From NCBI GenBank assembly GCA_006227805.1, contig SBFT01000097.1, positions 1-22,923 on the forward strand: 22,923 bases of DNA. Direction: 5' to 3'. The first letter of the stretch is position 1. Each line of letters opens with the position of its first letter. The stretch comes from Paracoccaceae bacterium. GTDB lineage: Bacteria; Pseudomonadota; Alphaproteobacteria; Rhodobacterales; Rhodobacteraceae. Shown here one piece after another: positions 13,918 to 22,923 of this stretch. Under the pieces are notes generated by a model. That model worked only from the letters and a program-made list of their open reading frames with translations. It made no database searches and had not been told where the DNA came from. Position numbers and translations under genes: made by a program.

Positions 13918-15140
13918 GACCGGTAATCCGCGTTGATCGCGATGTAGTCATGGGTCAGGTCGCAGGTCCAGACCGTGGCCTTTCCGTTGCCAATCCCCAG
14001 ATCGACACTGATCAGCAGGTTCTGGCCCTTCATGTGCGCGGCGCCATCGGCTTCGCGATAGGCGGGCGCGACCCAGCCGCGCTCGGCCACCAGAACGTCG
14101 CCGAAGCGGATCGACAGCTTGTCCCGGTCCGCGGAAGCGCCTGACTTGCCGATCGCCATGACGATCCGGCCCCAGTTCGGGTCTTCTCCCGCTATGGCTG
14201 TCTTGACCAGCGGAGAATTGGCGATCGACATGCCGTGGGTCCGGGCCTCGGCGTCGCTGGCGGCCCCGGTGATCCGGATCTCGACGAACTTGGTTGCGCC
14301 CTCGCCGTCGCGCACCACCTGGTGCGCCAGGTCCAGCATCACCGCGTGCAGGGCCTCCTCGAACTCGGGGTTGCCGGTTGCATCCGCGCCCGAAGCCCCG
14401 GTCGCCCCCACAAGCAGCGTGTCCGAGGTGGACGTGTCGCTGTCCACCGTGATGCAGTTGAAGGTGGCGTCGGTCAGCCGTGTCACCAGGGCCTGAAGTG
14501 CTGCCTGTTCCACCCTGGCATCGGTGAATATGTAGACCAGCATCGTCGCCATGTCGGGCGCGATCATGCCGGATCCCTTGGCGATGCCGGCGATGTTGAC
14601 CTCCTTGCCGCCGATCCGGATCGTCCGGGCCGATCCCTTCGGGAACGTGTCCGTCGTCATGATCGCGCGCGCGGCCTTCTCCAGCGCCGAGGCGTCCTGG
14701 TTGCGAACCAGGTCCGGGATCCTGGCGACGATCCGTTCATGGGGCAGTTTCTCGCCGATCACCCCGGTCGACGAGGTGAAGACGCGCCCGGCGGGAATGC
14801 CCGTGGCCTTCGCCACCGCCTCACAGATCGTGCGGACGGATGTTTCGCCCGCGCGGCCCGTGAAGGCGTTGGAATTGCCCGAATTGACGATGATCGCGGC
14901 GCCCTCGGTTCCGGTTCCGCCGATCTTGGCCTCGCAATCCAGCACATTGGCCGACCGCGTCAGCGACCGCGTGAACGCCCCCGCCATCGTGGTTCCGGGC
15001 TGGAGCAGCGCCAGCATCACGTCGGTGCGCCCGGCATACCGGACGCCCGCTTCCGCGGTGGCGAAGGTGACGCCGCCGATCACCGGCAGGTCCGGGAAAG
15101 CCGCGGGCGCCAGCGGAGAGACTTTGGTGATCTTGGCCAA
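13914..15140 (-). CDS. argJ: Bifunctional glutamate N-acetyltransferase/amino-acid acetyltransferase ArgJ
   Basis: ArgJ transfers acetyl from N-acetylornithine to glutamate, closing the cyclic arginine pathway; bifunctional forms can also use acetyl-CoA. The 408-residue proenzyme carries the self-cleavage site KGSGMIAPDMATML, with Ala198|Thr199 expected to split it into alpha and beta chains, Thr199 becoming the nucleophile. VNSGNSNAFTG (85-95) and FTSSTGVIGEKLP (121-133) are also typical. The start is TTG at 15140, with GAGGA about 10 nt upstream and 3 nt after the parvulin stop; MAKITKVSPLAP is the usual N-terminus of homologues. It overlaps mutT by 4 bp. Confidence 0.96.
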   Translation of the reverse strand: MAKITKVSPLAPAAFPDLPVIGGVTFATAEAGVRYAGRTDVMLALLQPGTTMAGAFTRSLTRSANVLDCEAKIGGTGTEGAAIIVNSGNSNAFTGRAGETSVRTICEAVAKATGIPAGRVFTSSTGVIGEKLPHERIVARIPDLVRNQDASALEKAARAIMTTDTFPKGSARTIRIGGKEVNIAGIAKGSGMIAPDMATMLVYIFTDARVEQAALQALVTRLTDATFNCITVDSDTSTSDTLLVGATGASGADATGNPEFEEALHAVMLDLAHQVVRDGEGATKFVEIRITGAASDAEARTHGMSIANSPLVKTAIAGEDPNWGRIVMAIGKSGASADRDKLSIRFGDVLVAERGWVAPAYREADGAAHMKGQNLLISVDLGIGNGKATVWTCDLTHDYIAINADYRS

Positions 15141-15143
15141 GAT

Positions 15144-15998
15144 TCAGTTCCTCAGGAGATCGAAGTTGCTGATGACGGTGGGGTCGATCCCGTCCAGACC
15201 GGGCCTTTCCACCGTCGCGGCGGCGGTCAGTTCGTCGATGCGGGCCTGGACGGCTTCGCGCTGGATCGTCAGCGCCAGTTCGTCCCGCACCGTTTCCAGC
15301 GCGGGCGCTTCGGCCTTGCGGACCTCGTTCAGCCGGATCACGTGCCAGCCGAATTGCGTCTGCACCGGCCCCGAGATCGCGCCGGGTTCCAGCGCGATGA
15401 CGGCCGCCTCGAAATCCGGCACCATCTGCCCGGCCCGGAACCAGCCCAGTTCGCCGCCATTGGGGCCCGAGGGACCTGTGGACCTGGCCTTGGCCAGTTC
15501 GGTGAAATCCGCGCCACCCTCCAGTTCCGCGATGATCGCCTTCGCCTCTTCCTCGGTTTCGATCAGGATATGGGCGGCATTGTATTCGTCGCCCGCCGTG
15601 CCGTCGGCGTAAAGCGCGTCATAGGCGGCCTGGATCGCCTCTTCGGTCGCGGCTCCGGCCATCACGTCCTCGATGTGTTCGGCGGCGGTCAGCGACCGGC
15701 GCTCGTTCTCCAGCGATAGTTGCACGGCGCGGCCGGGTTCGCGCGTCAGGGCCTGGGCCAGGGCTTCCTGCTGGATCAGCTGGTTCAGGATGCCCGGGAA
15801 CAGGACATCGGCGGGCAGTTGCTGATACTGCTCGGGCAGGGTCGAGAACGCGACGATCATGTGACCCAGCGTGATCTGCGTTCCGTTCACCGTGGCCACG
15901 ACCGTGTCGGCGCCCGGCGCATCCTCGGCCCGCGCCATCGGCAGGGCCAGCAGGCCGGATACCGCCAGGGCGGTCAGGAAAGTGACTGGTTTGCGCAT
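15144..15998 (-). CDS. Periplasmic parvulin-type peptidyl-prolyl cis-trans isomerase
   Basis: The 284-residue protein starts at MRKPVTFLTALAVSGLLALP, with AGGA in the leader CAGGATGAATTC before the ATG. The Sec signal peptide (1-24) is probably cleaved at ARA-ED. A SurA/PrsA-like helical N-terminal region (30-135) precedes one rotamase domain at about 139-227, with NAAHILIETEEEA, FTELAKARSTGPSGPNGGEL, GWFRAGQMVPDFE and QTQFGWHVIRL. It should assist folding of exported proteins in the periplasm. The longer in-frame extension beyond 15998 is rejected. The gene is first of a parvulin-argJ-mutT group and divergent from secA, so a secretion chaperone and the Sec motor share a 176-bp control region. 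Confidence 0.93.
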   Translation of the reverse strand: MRKPVTFLTALAVSGLLALPMARAEDAPGADTVVATVNGTQITLGHMIVAFSTLPEQYQQLPADVLFPGILNQLIQQEALAQALTREPGRAVQLSLENERRSLTAAEHIEDVMAGAATEEAIQAAYDALYADGTAGDEYNAAHILIETEEEAKAIIAELEGGADFTELAKARSTGPSGPNGGELGWFRAGQMVPDFEAAVIALEPGAISGPVQTQFGWHVIRLNEVRKAEAPALETVRDELALTIQREAVQARIDELTAAATVERPGLDGIDPTVISNFDLLRN

Positions 15999-16038
15999 GA
16001 ATTCATCCTGTTGGCATGGGCCGCACCCGGGCGCGGCG

Positions 16039-16067
16039 TTGACACTGTTTGCCCTGCCCCTTACATC
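16039..16067 (+). promoter_or_regulatory. Candidate sigma-70-type promoter for secA
   Basis: A consensus TTGACA (16039-16044) is followed by TTACAT at 16-bp spacing or TACATC at 17-bp spacing (16061-16067). Transcription would start near 16074, leaving a leader of about 100 nt. On the opposite strand TTGCCC (16133-16128) and TAGATA (16110-16105), 17 bp apart, are a weaker candidate for the parvulin group. Confidence 0.5.
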
Positions 16068-16174
16068 GCGTGACAGGCCTGGGCAGGGCCGTCTTCTACC
16101 GACGTATCTACGGGTTGCGTGCGGGGCGGGCAAGACTGGCCCGGGCACCAAGTCGCTTATCCGCTGGAGTTGAC

Positions 16175-18877
<2,703 letters not shown>

Positions 18878-19013
18878 GGCCAGGCCGTTCCCGCCTTGCA
18901 CGGGCCCTGATCCTGCCGCAATGACTCCCCCTCCGTGCCACAGGATGGCCGTGATCGCCCGCGATATTGTTCGCAGGCGGATGACAATCCGTCCAGGCTG
19001 AGGTGAGTAGGTC

Positions 19014-20051
19014 ATGATCGGCAGGAAACACATCGCGACGATCGGCGGCACCGCGCTTTGCGCGCTGGGGATCGGCTTTTTCATGCAGATGGGCGGACAG
19101 TCCGGCACGTCCGGGGACATGCCCGAGGCTGTGCGACAGGCGACCGCACAGGCACCTGTCGCCAAGTCCGGTTTCTCGCCGCTGGACGCTCCGGGCGCGA
19201 TGGCCTCCCGGGTGGCGGACAGCCTTGTCGACGCGCCCGCTCTCAGCCTGGCCGACATCATGCCGCAGGCCCTGCCGGACGTTCCCCTGCCCGACCATGT
19301 CGTCGTGGCGGCCCTGGATCAGACAGGCGACCAGTTGCCGAACCTGCCGGCCGAGTCCGCGCCCGCGCTGACCTGCACGGTCGATGCCGATGCCGTGGCC
19401 GAGGCCGGCGCGATGGTGCGTCTGGATGTGTCCGCGCCCTGTCTGGCCGAGGAACGGGTGGTCATCCATCACAGCGGCATGATGTTCTCGGACATCACCG
19501 ACGCCGAAGGCGGGCTCGACATCCTGATCCCCGCCCTGTCCCAGAACGCGGTCTTCATCGTCGAATTCGCCAATGGCGAAGGCGCTGTCGCCACCGCCGA
19601 GGTCGCCTCGCTGGCGTCTTATGATCGGGTTGTCCTGCAATGGGCCGGAGATCTCGGCTTGCAGGTTCATGCCCGCGAATTCGGCGCCGATTACGATGCC
19701 GAAGGTCATGTCTGGGCCGGGTCCTCGCGCGATCTGACGGTGGCGGCCCGGGGTGATGGCGGTTTCCTGACCACGCTTGGCCGATCGGATGCGCTCGCGC
19801 CGCTCATGGCGCAGGTCTACACTTTCCCGACCGCCACCGCGACGCGGGCGGGCATCATCGACCTGACCGTCGAAGCGGAAGTGACCGCCGCCAATTGCGG
19901 GCGCGAGGTCGAGGCCCAATCCCTTGAAGTGCAGGCCGACGGTCGGCTGCGCACGCGCGATCTGGCGCTGACCATGCCGGGATGCGACGCCTCGGGCGAT
20001 TTTCTGGTGTTGAATAATCTCATGGATGACCTGAAAATCGCCGCAAGGTAA
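19014..20051 (+). CDS. Membrane-anchored periplasmic protein downstream of secA, unknown function
   Basis: The 345-residue protein starts at MIGRKHIATIGGTALCALGI, with GAGG upstream of the ATG. One hydrophobic segment (about 6-26) without a clear cleavage site suggests an N-terminal membrane anchor. A low-complexity Ala/Pro/Asp-rich linker follows (30-115), then a beta-rich domain (about 118-345) with four cysteines, Cys121, Cys143, Cys295 and Cys324, well placed for two disulfides. I recall proteins of this kind labelled 'translocase' in Rhodobacterales genomes, apparently only because they sit next to secA; nothing in the sequence shows a translocase activity. It is followed within 22 bp by the PstS/OmpA fusion gene, so the two are probably one operon. 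Confidence 0.8.
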   Translation: MIGRKHIATIGGTALCALGIGFFMQMGGQSGTSGDMPEAVRQATAQAPVAKSGFSPLDAPGAMASRVADSLVDAPALSLADIMPQALPDVPLPDHVVVAALDQTGDQLPNLPAESAPALTCTVDADAVAEAGAMVRLDVSAPCLAEERVVIHHSGMMFSDITDAEGGLDILIPALSQNAVFIVEFANGEGAVATAEVASLASYDRVVLQWAGDLGLQVHAREFGADYDAEGHVWAGSSRDLTVAARGDGGFLTTLGRSDALAPLMAQVYTFPTATATRAGIIDLTVEAEVTAANCGREVEAQSLEVQADGRLRTRDLALTMPGCDASGDFLVLNNLMDDLKIAAR

Positions 20052-20073
20052 CTTGCAGAACGAACAGGCCTTC

Positions 20074-21636
20074 ATGTTCCGAAACAGACGTGCGGCGCTT
20101 CTCGCCGCACTTTTCTTTGCCCTGGCTGGCGCCGAGGCGGTCGCGCAGGATGTCACGCTGTCTTCGCGCGATGGCGGGGTCGAGATTTCGGGAACGCTGT
20201 TGGGCTTCGACGGCGAGTTCTACCGCGTCGACACGATCTATGGCGAGTTGACGATCGACGGTTCGGGCGTGACCTGCGAGGGCCCGGGCTGTCCCAGCCT
20301 GACGGATTTCGTGGCCGAGGTGGATTTCTCGGGCTCGTCCACGATCGGCGAAGTCCTGATGCCCGCCCTCCTGGAAGGCTTTGCCCTGCGCAATGGCTAT
20401 TCCGTCACGCGCGAGGATATCGACGAGACCCGGTTTGCCTACCTGCTCAGCAACGGGGAAACGGGCCGGCTCGAAGGCCACTTCGTCTTCCGGGTCACGA
20501 CCACCGACGAAGGTTTCGCCGATCTTCTGGCGGATGAGGCCGACGTCGTCATGGCCCTGCGGGAGATCCGGCCCGAGGAACGCCAGCGCGCGGAAGAGGC
20601 CGGGATGGGCGACATGACGGGACCGAACCGCAGCCGGGTCCTGGCGCTGGACGCGATGGTCCCCATCGTGGCGGCGGGCAATCCGGTCAAGTCGATCTCG
20701 ACCCTGCAACTGGCGCAGGCCTTCGCGGGGCAGATCACCAACTGGCAGGACCTGGGCGGCCCGGATGCGCCGATCGCCCTGCATCTGCCGGATGGCGGGT
20801 CGGGCCTGGCGCAGGCGGCCGAGGACCTGCTTCTGTCCCCAGCCGGCCTGACCCTGTCACCCCAGGTGATCCGTCACCGCATCACCAGCGATCTGCCCCG
20901 CAGCGTCGTCACCGATCCTTTCGCGCTGGGCCTGGCGAGCTTTGCCGAGATCGGCAGTGCGCGAATGCTGACGCTGACCGGCAGCTGCGGCTTTTCCCTG
21001 GCCGCGACCCGGCGCGGGATCAAGACCGAAGACTATCCCCTGACCTCGCCCATGTTCCTCTATCTGCCCGCCCGGCGTCTGCCGATGCTGGCGCGGGAAT
21101 TCCTGGCCTATACCCGCGGTCCCGCGGCGCAGATCGTGATCCGGCGTGCCGGCTTCGTCGACCAGGCGCCCGAGGCGATCCCGGTCGATCAGCAGGGCGA
21201 CCGGCTGGCTAACGCGATTTCCGTCGCGGGCCCCGAGATCACGCTCGACGAGGTGCAGCGGATGATCGGCAGCCTGCGCAAGAAGGAGCGCCTGACGACA
21301 TCGTTCCGGTTCGAGACCGGGTCGTCCCGCCTCGACGCCCAGTCGCGGTCGAACGTGGAACAGCTGGCCCGGGCGATCGAGGCGGGCGTCTATGATGCGC
21401 GCACGATCACCTTCGTCGGGTTTTCGGACGGGGAAGGACCCGCGGTCGCCAACCTGGAAATTGCGCGTCGGCGCGCCGAGGCGGTGCGGACGGCGGTGCA
21501 GGAGGCGGCCGAGACCGTCACGCCGGACCGCGTGACTCTCGAGGTCGCCGCCTATGGAGAGGCGATGCCGATGGCCTGCGACGATACCGAATGGGGGCGG
21601 CAGGTGAACCGGCGGGTCGAGGTCTGGCTGAGATAG
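20074..21636 (+). CDS. PstS-like substrate-binding domain fused to a C-terminal OmpA-like domain
   Basis: I place the start at ATG 20074 (MFRNRRAALLAALFFALAGA), which gives a clean signal peptide cleaved at AVA-QDV. A TTG at 20053, one base after the upstream stop, would add seven polar residues. The product has 520 residues. After a small beta-rich module (26-75, with Cys68 and Cys73 in TCEGPGC) comes a PstS-type periplasmic binding fold starting at FSGSSTIGEVLMPALLEGFA (85-104), with VPIVAAGNPVKSIS, LAQAFAGQITNWQDLGG and PDGGSG, all typical of phosphate-binding proteins. Residues about 408-520 are an OmpA-like domain (FRFETGSSRLDAQS, VGFSDGEGP, NRRVEVWLR) expected to grip peptidoglycan. The ligand is probably an oxyanion such as phosphate, but this is untested. 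No pst transport genes are nearby. Confidence 0.85.
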   Translation: MFRNRRAALLAALFFALAGAEAVAQDVTLSSRDGGVEISGTLLGFDGEFYRVDTIYGELTIDGSGVTCEGPGCPSLTDFVAEVDFSGSSTIGEVLMPALLEGFALRNGYSVTREDIDETRFAYLLSNGETGRLEGHFVFRVTTTDEGFADLLADEADVVMALREIRPEERQRAEEAGMGDMTGPNRSRVLALDAMVPIVAAGNPVKSISTLQLAQAFAGQITNWQDLGGPDAPIALHLPDGGSGLAQAAEDLLLSPAGLTLSPQVIRHRITSDLPRSVVTDPFALGLASFAEIGSARMLTLTGSCGFSLAATRRGIKTEDYPLTSPMFLYLPARRLPMLAREFLAYTRGPAAQIVIRRAGFVDQAPEAIPVDQQGDRLANAISVAGPEITLDEVQRMIGSLRKKERLTTSFRFETGSSRLDAQSRSNVEQLARAIEAGVYDARTITFVGFSDGEGPAVANLEIARRRAEAVRTAVQEAAETVTPDRVTLEVAAYGEAMPMACDDTEWGRQVNRRVEVWLR

Positions 21637-21665
21637 CGTCCCGGGACGGGACGTCTGCGCGTCCC
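21637..21665. repeat. Overlapping inverted repeats between convergent genes
   Basis: CGTCCCGGGACG (21637-21648) is a perfect 12-bp palindrome starting right after the stop of the PstS/OmpA gene. Its right half, as GGGACG (21648-21653), can instead pair with CGTCCC (21660-21665) around TCTGCG. No T-tract follows. It may help end transcription between the convergent genes, but this is weakly supported. Confidence 0.4.
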
Positions 21666-21705
21666 AAGGCAATCAACGGCTTGCGGCGGCGGATCTACCG
21701 TTTCT

Positions 21706-22476
21706 TCACGAAGCGAGATACCCCGCTGACCGGAAGCTGAGTTCGCGCGACCGGCCCACGATCAGGTGGTCATGCAACGTCAGGCCCAGCGCCTGGCAGG
21801 CCGCCTGAACCTGCGCCGTCATGTCGATGTCCGACTGGCTTGGCGTGGGATCGCCCGAGGGGTGGTTGTGCACCAGGATCAGGGCCGAGGCGTTCAGCTC
21901 CAGCGCGCGCTTGGCGATTTCGCGCGGGTAGACGGGGACGTGATCGACGGTGCCTTTCGCCTGTTCCTCATCCGCGATCAGCACGTTCTTGCGGTCGAGG
22001 AACAGGACCCGGAACTGTTCTGTTTCGCGATGCGCCATGGTCGTATGGCAGTAATCCAGAACCGCGTCCCAGCTCGAGATCACATGCGCCTGCAGGATGC
22101 GCGCGCGGGCCATGCGCTGGGCCGCGGCCTCGACGATCTTCAACTCGGTGACCACGGCCTCGCCCACGCCGGCCACGTCCATCAGGCGCGGGACCGGCGC
22201 GCTGACTACGCGGTTGAAATCGCCGAACCTGTCGATCAGGGCGCGCGCCAGCGGCTTCACGTCCTGCCGCGGGATCGCGCGGAAGAGGACCAGTTCGAGG
22301 AGTTCGTAATCCGGCATCGCCTGCGCCCCGCCGTCGCGGAAGCGCGCGCGCAGCCGCTTGCGGTGATCGGCGATGTAGGAGGGCAGCTTTCCACCCTGGG
22401 CGAGGGGAAGCGACACCGCTTCATCCGCGTCGAAAAGGGACAGGGGGGCTTCGTGAAAGGCGCGGGTCTGTGTCAT
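21706..22476 (-). CDS. radC: RadC-family JAB/MPN domain protein
   Basis: The 256-residue protein starts at MTQTRAFHEAPLSLF (ATG 22476). A helix-hairpin-helix-like N-terminal part (35-125, DYELLELVLFRAIPRQDVKP and LMDVAGVGEAV) precedes the RadC domain. The JAMM metal site is complete: HNHPSGDPTPSQSDID supplies His203, His205, Ser213 and Asp216, with FLDRKNVLIADEEQAKGTV upstream. The old link to radiation repair was withdrawn in E. coli (the phenotype belonged to recG), so the true role is uncertain; a metal-dependent peptidase or nuclease fold is expected. It lies 35 bp downstream of the GNAT gene on the same strand. Confidence 0.93.
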   Translation of the reverse strand: MTQTRAFHEAPLSLFDADEAVSLPLAQGGKLPSYIADHRKRLRARFRDGGAQAMPDYELLELVLFRAIPRQDVKPLARALIDRFGDFNRVVSAPVPRLMDVAGVGEAVVTELKIVEAAAQRMARARILQAHVISSWDAVLDYCHTTMAHRETEQFRVLFLDRKNVLIADEEQAKGTVDHVPVYPREIAKRALELNASALILVHNHPSGDPTPSQSDIDMTAQVQAACQALGLTLHDHLIVGRSRELSFRSAGYLAS

Positions 22477-22511
22477 GCGCCCAGTCTGGCGCAGGCATGG
22501 TGAAGAAGGGG

Positions 22512-22923
22512 TTAACCGAGGCCGGGACGATGCAGGATGAAGGCCTCTTCCGTGACGCCGCCATTGGTCTCGGTCCCCAGATGGGTCAGCCCCAGGCGAT
22601 GGCAGAGCGCGACTGAGCGCGTGTTGCGCACATCCGCCCAGGTGCGGATTGCCTGCGGACCTGTCGCGTCCCAGATCAGCGCGATGGCCTGGCGCATGGC
22701 ATCCGTCGCCAGCCCCTGCCCTTGCCGGGCGCGGGACAGGGTGATGCCCAATTCGACCGTCGCGCCGTCTTCGGATTGACGCAGGCCCATGTCGCCGATC
22801 AGCGTGCCGTCGGGATCGGCAATGGCGATCTGGGTCCATTCGCCCGGCGTCAGCAGGGGCATTTCGGACATGGCGAGCAGGAACGCCAGGGCCTGATCGT
22901 CGGTCATCGCGGTCCAGCCCTGA
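22512..22923 (-). CDS. GNAT-family N-acetyltransferase, 3' part (5' end beyond window)
   Basis: The visible part ends at TAA (22512-22514) and contains the core of a RimJ/RimL-like GNAT domain: EWTQIAIADPDGTLIGDMGL, VELGITLSRARQGQGLATDA (acetyl-CoA loop Q/RxxGxG/A as RQGQGLA), AIRTWADVRNTRSVALCHRLG, and a C-terminal strand. A Met at 22907 could be read as the start, but the frame stays open to the window edge as QGWTAMTDDQALAFL. In homologues this segment lies about 50 residues inside the protein, so the real start is outside. The substrate is unknown; family members acetylate protein N-termini or small amines. Confidence 0.82.
   Translation of the reverse strand, partial: QGWTAMTDDQALAFLLAMSEMPLLTPGEWTQIAIADPDGTLIGDMGLRQSEDGATVELGITLSRARQGQGLATDAMRQAIALIWDATGPQAIRTWADVRNTRSVALCHRLGLTHLGTETNGGVTEEAFILHRPGLG

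Noticed and set aside
16049..16174. In-frame N-terminal extension of secA starting at TTG 16049
   Set aside because: It begins within the candidate promoter, has no ribosome-binding site, and SecA homologues start at MLGLGTLAKKVFG.
22512..22907. Complete 131-residue GNAT gene starting at Met 22907
   Set aside because: The frame remains open to the window edge and the N-terminal strand and helices of the GNAT fold are missing, so the gene is cut by the window.

Overview
This GC-rich window looks chromosomal and housekeeping in character. It most resembles an alphaproteobacterium of the order Rhodobacterales, in or near Paracoccus/Rhodobacter. That placement is inferred from the protein sequences and from three gene groupings: rimP-nusA-ylxR-infB with an L7Ae-fused YlxR; secA divergent from a parvulin-argJ-mutT group; and comF next to grxC. 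No database search was possible. I saw no transposase, phage gene, CRISPR array, tRNA or rRNA.

Layout, left to right. Positions 1-340 (-) hold the 5' part of a CAP-domain lipoprotein. Positions 341-868 have no convincing gene. A 60-residue secreted or membrane small protein (+) follows, and it faces hemH (-) across a strong shared terminator. An NDUFAF5-like class I methyltransferase-fold protein (-) lies upstream of hemH and is divergent from a tight run of comF, grxC, a Nit1-like amidase and a MarR regulator (+). The MarR gene converges on ubiG (-), sharing a CTAG stop. ubiG is divergent from a proline iminopeptidase gene, which is followed by a short Tat-exported substrate-binding-protein-like ORF.

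Positions 8000-13515 are the transcription/translation operon rimP-nusA-ylxR-infB. It has a candidate promoter, a leader containing a terminator-like hairpin just before rimP, and a clear terminator after infB. mutT, argJ and a periplasmic parvulin (-) form a compact group read away from secA (+). Downstream of secA are two poorly understood envelope proteins: a membrane-anchored protein with four periplasmic cysteines, and a PstS-like domain fused to an OmpA-like peptidoglycan-binding domain. radC and the 3' part of a GNAT acetyltransferase gene (both -) close the window.

Functional themes are haem and ubiquinone cofactor supply (hemH, ubiG) with a possible respiratory complex I assembly factor; thiol/glutathione handling (grxC, Nit1-like amidase); core gene expression; and protein export with envelope maturation (secA, parvulin, the two envelope proteins). 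I found no obvious new defence or mobile system. The most promising less-described items are the possible attenuator in the rimP leader, the NDUFAF5-like protein lacking the usual SAM-binding glycine motif, the secA-linked envelope pair, and the small membrane protein.
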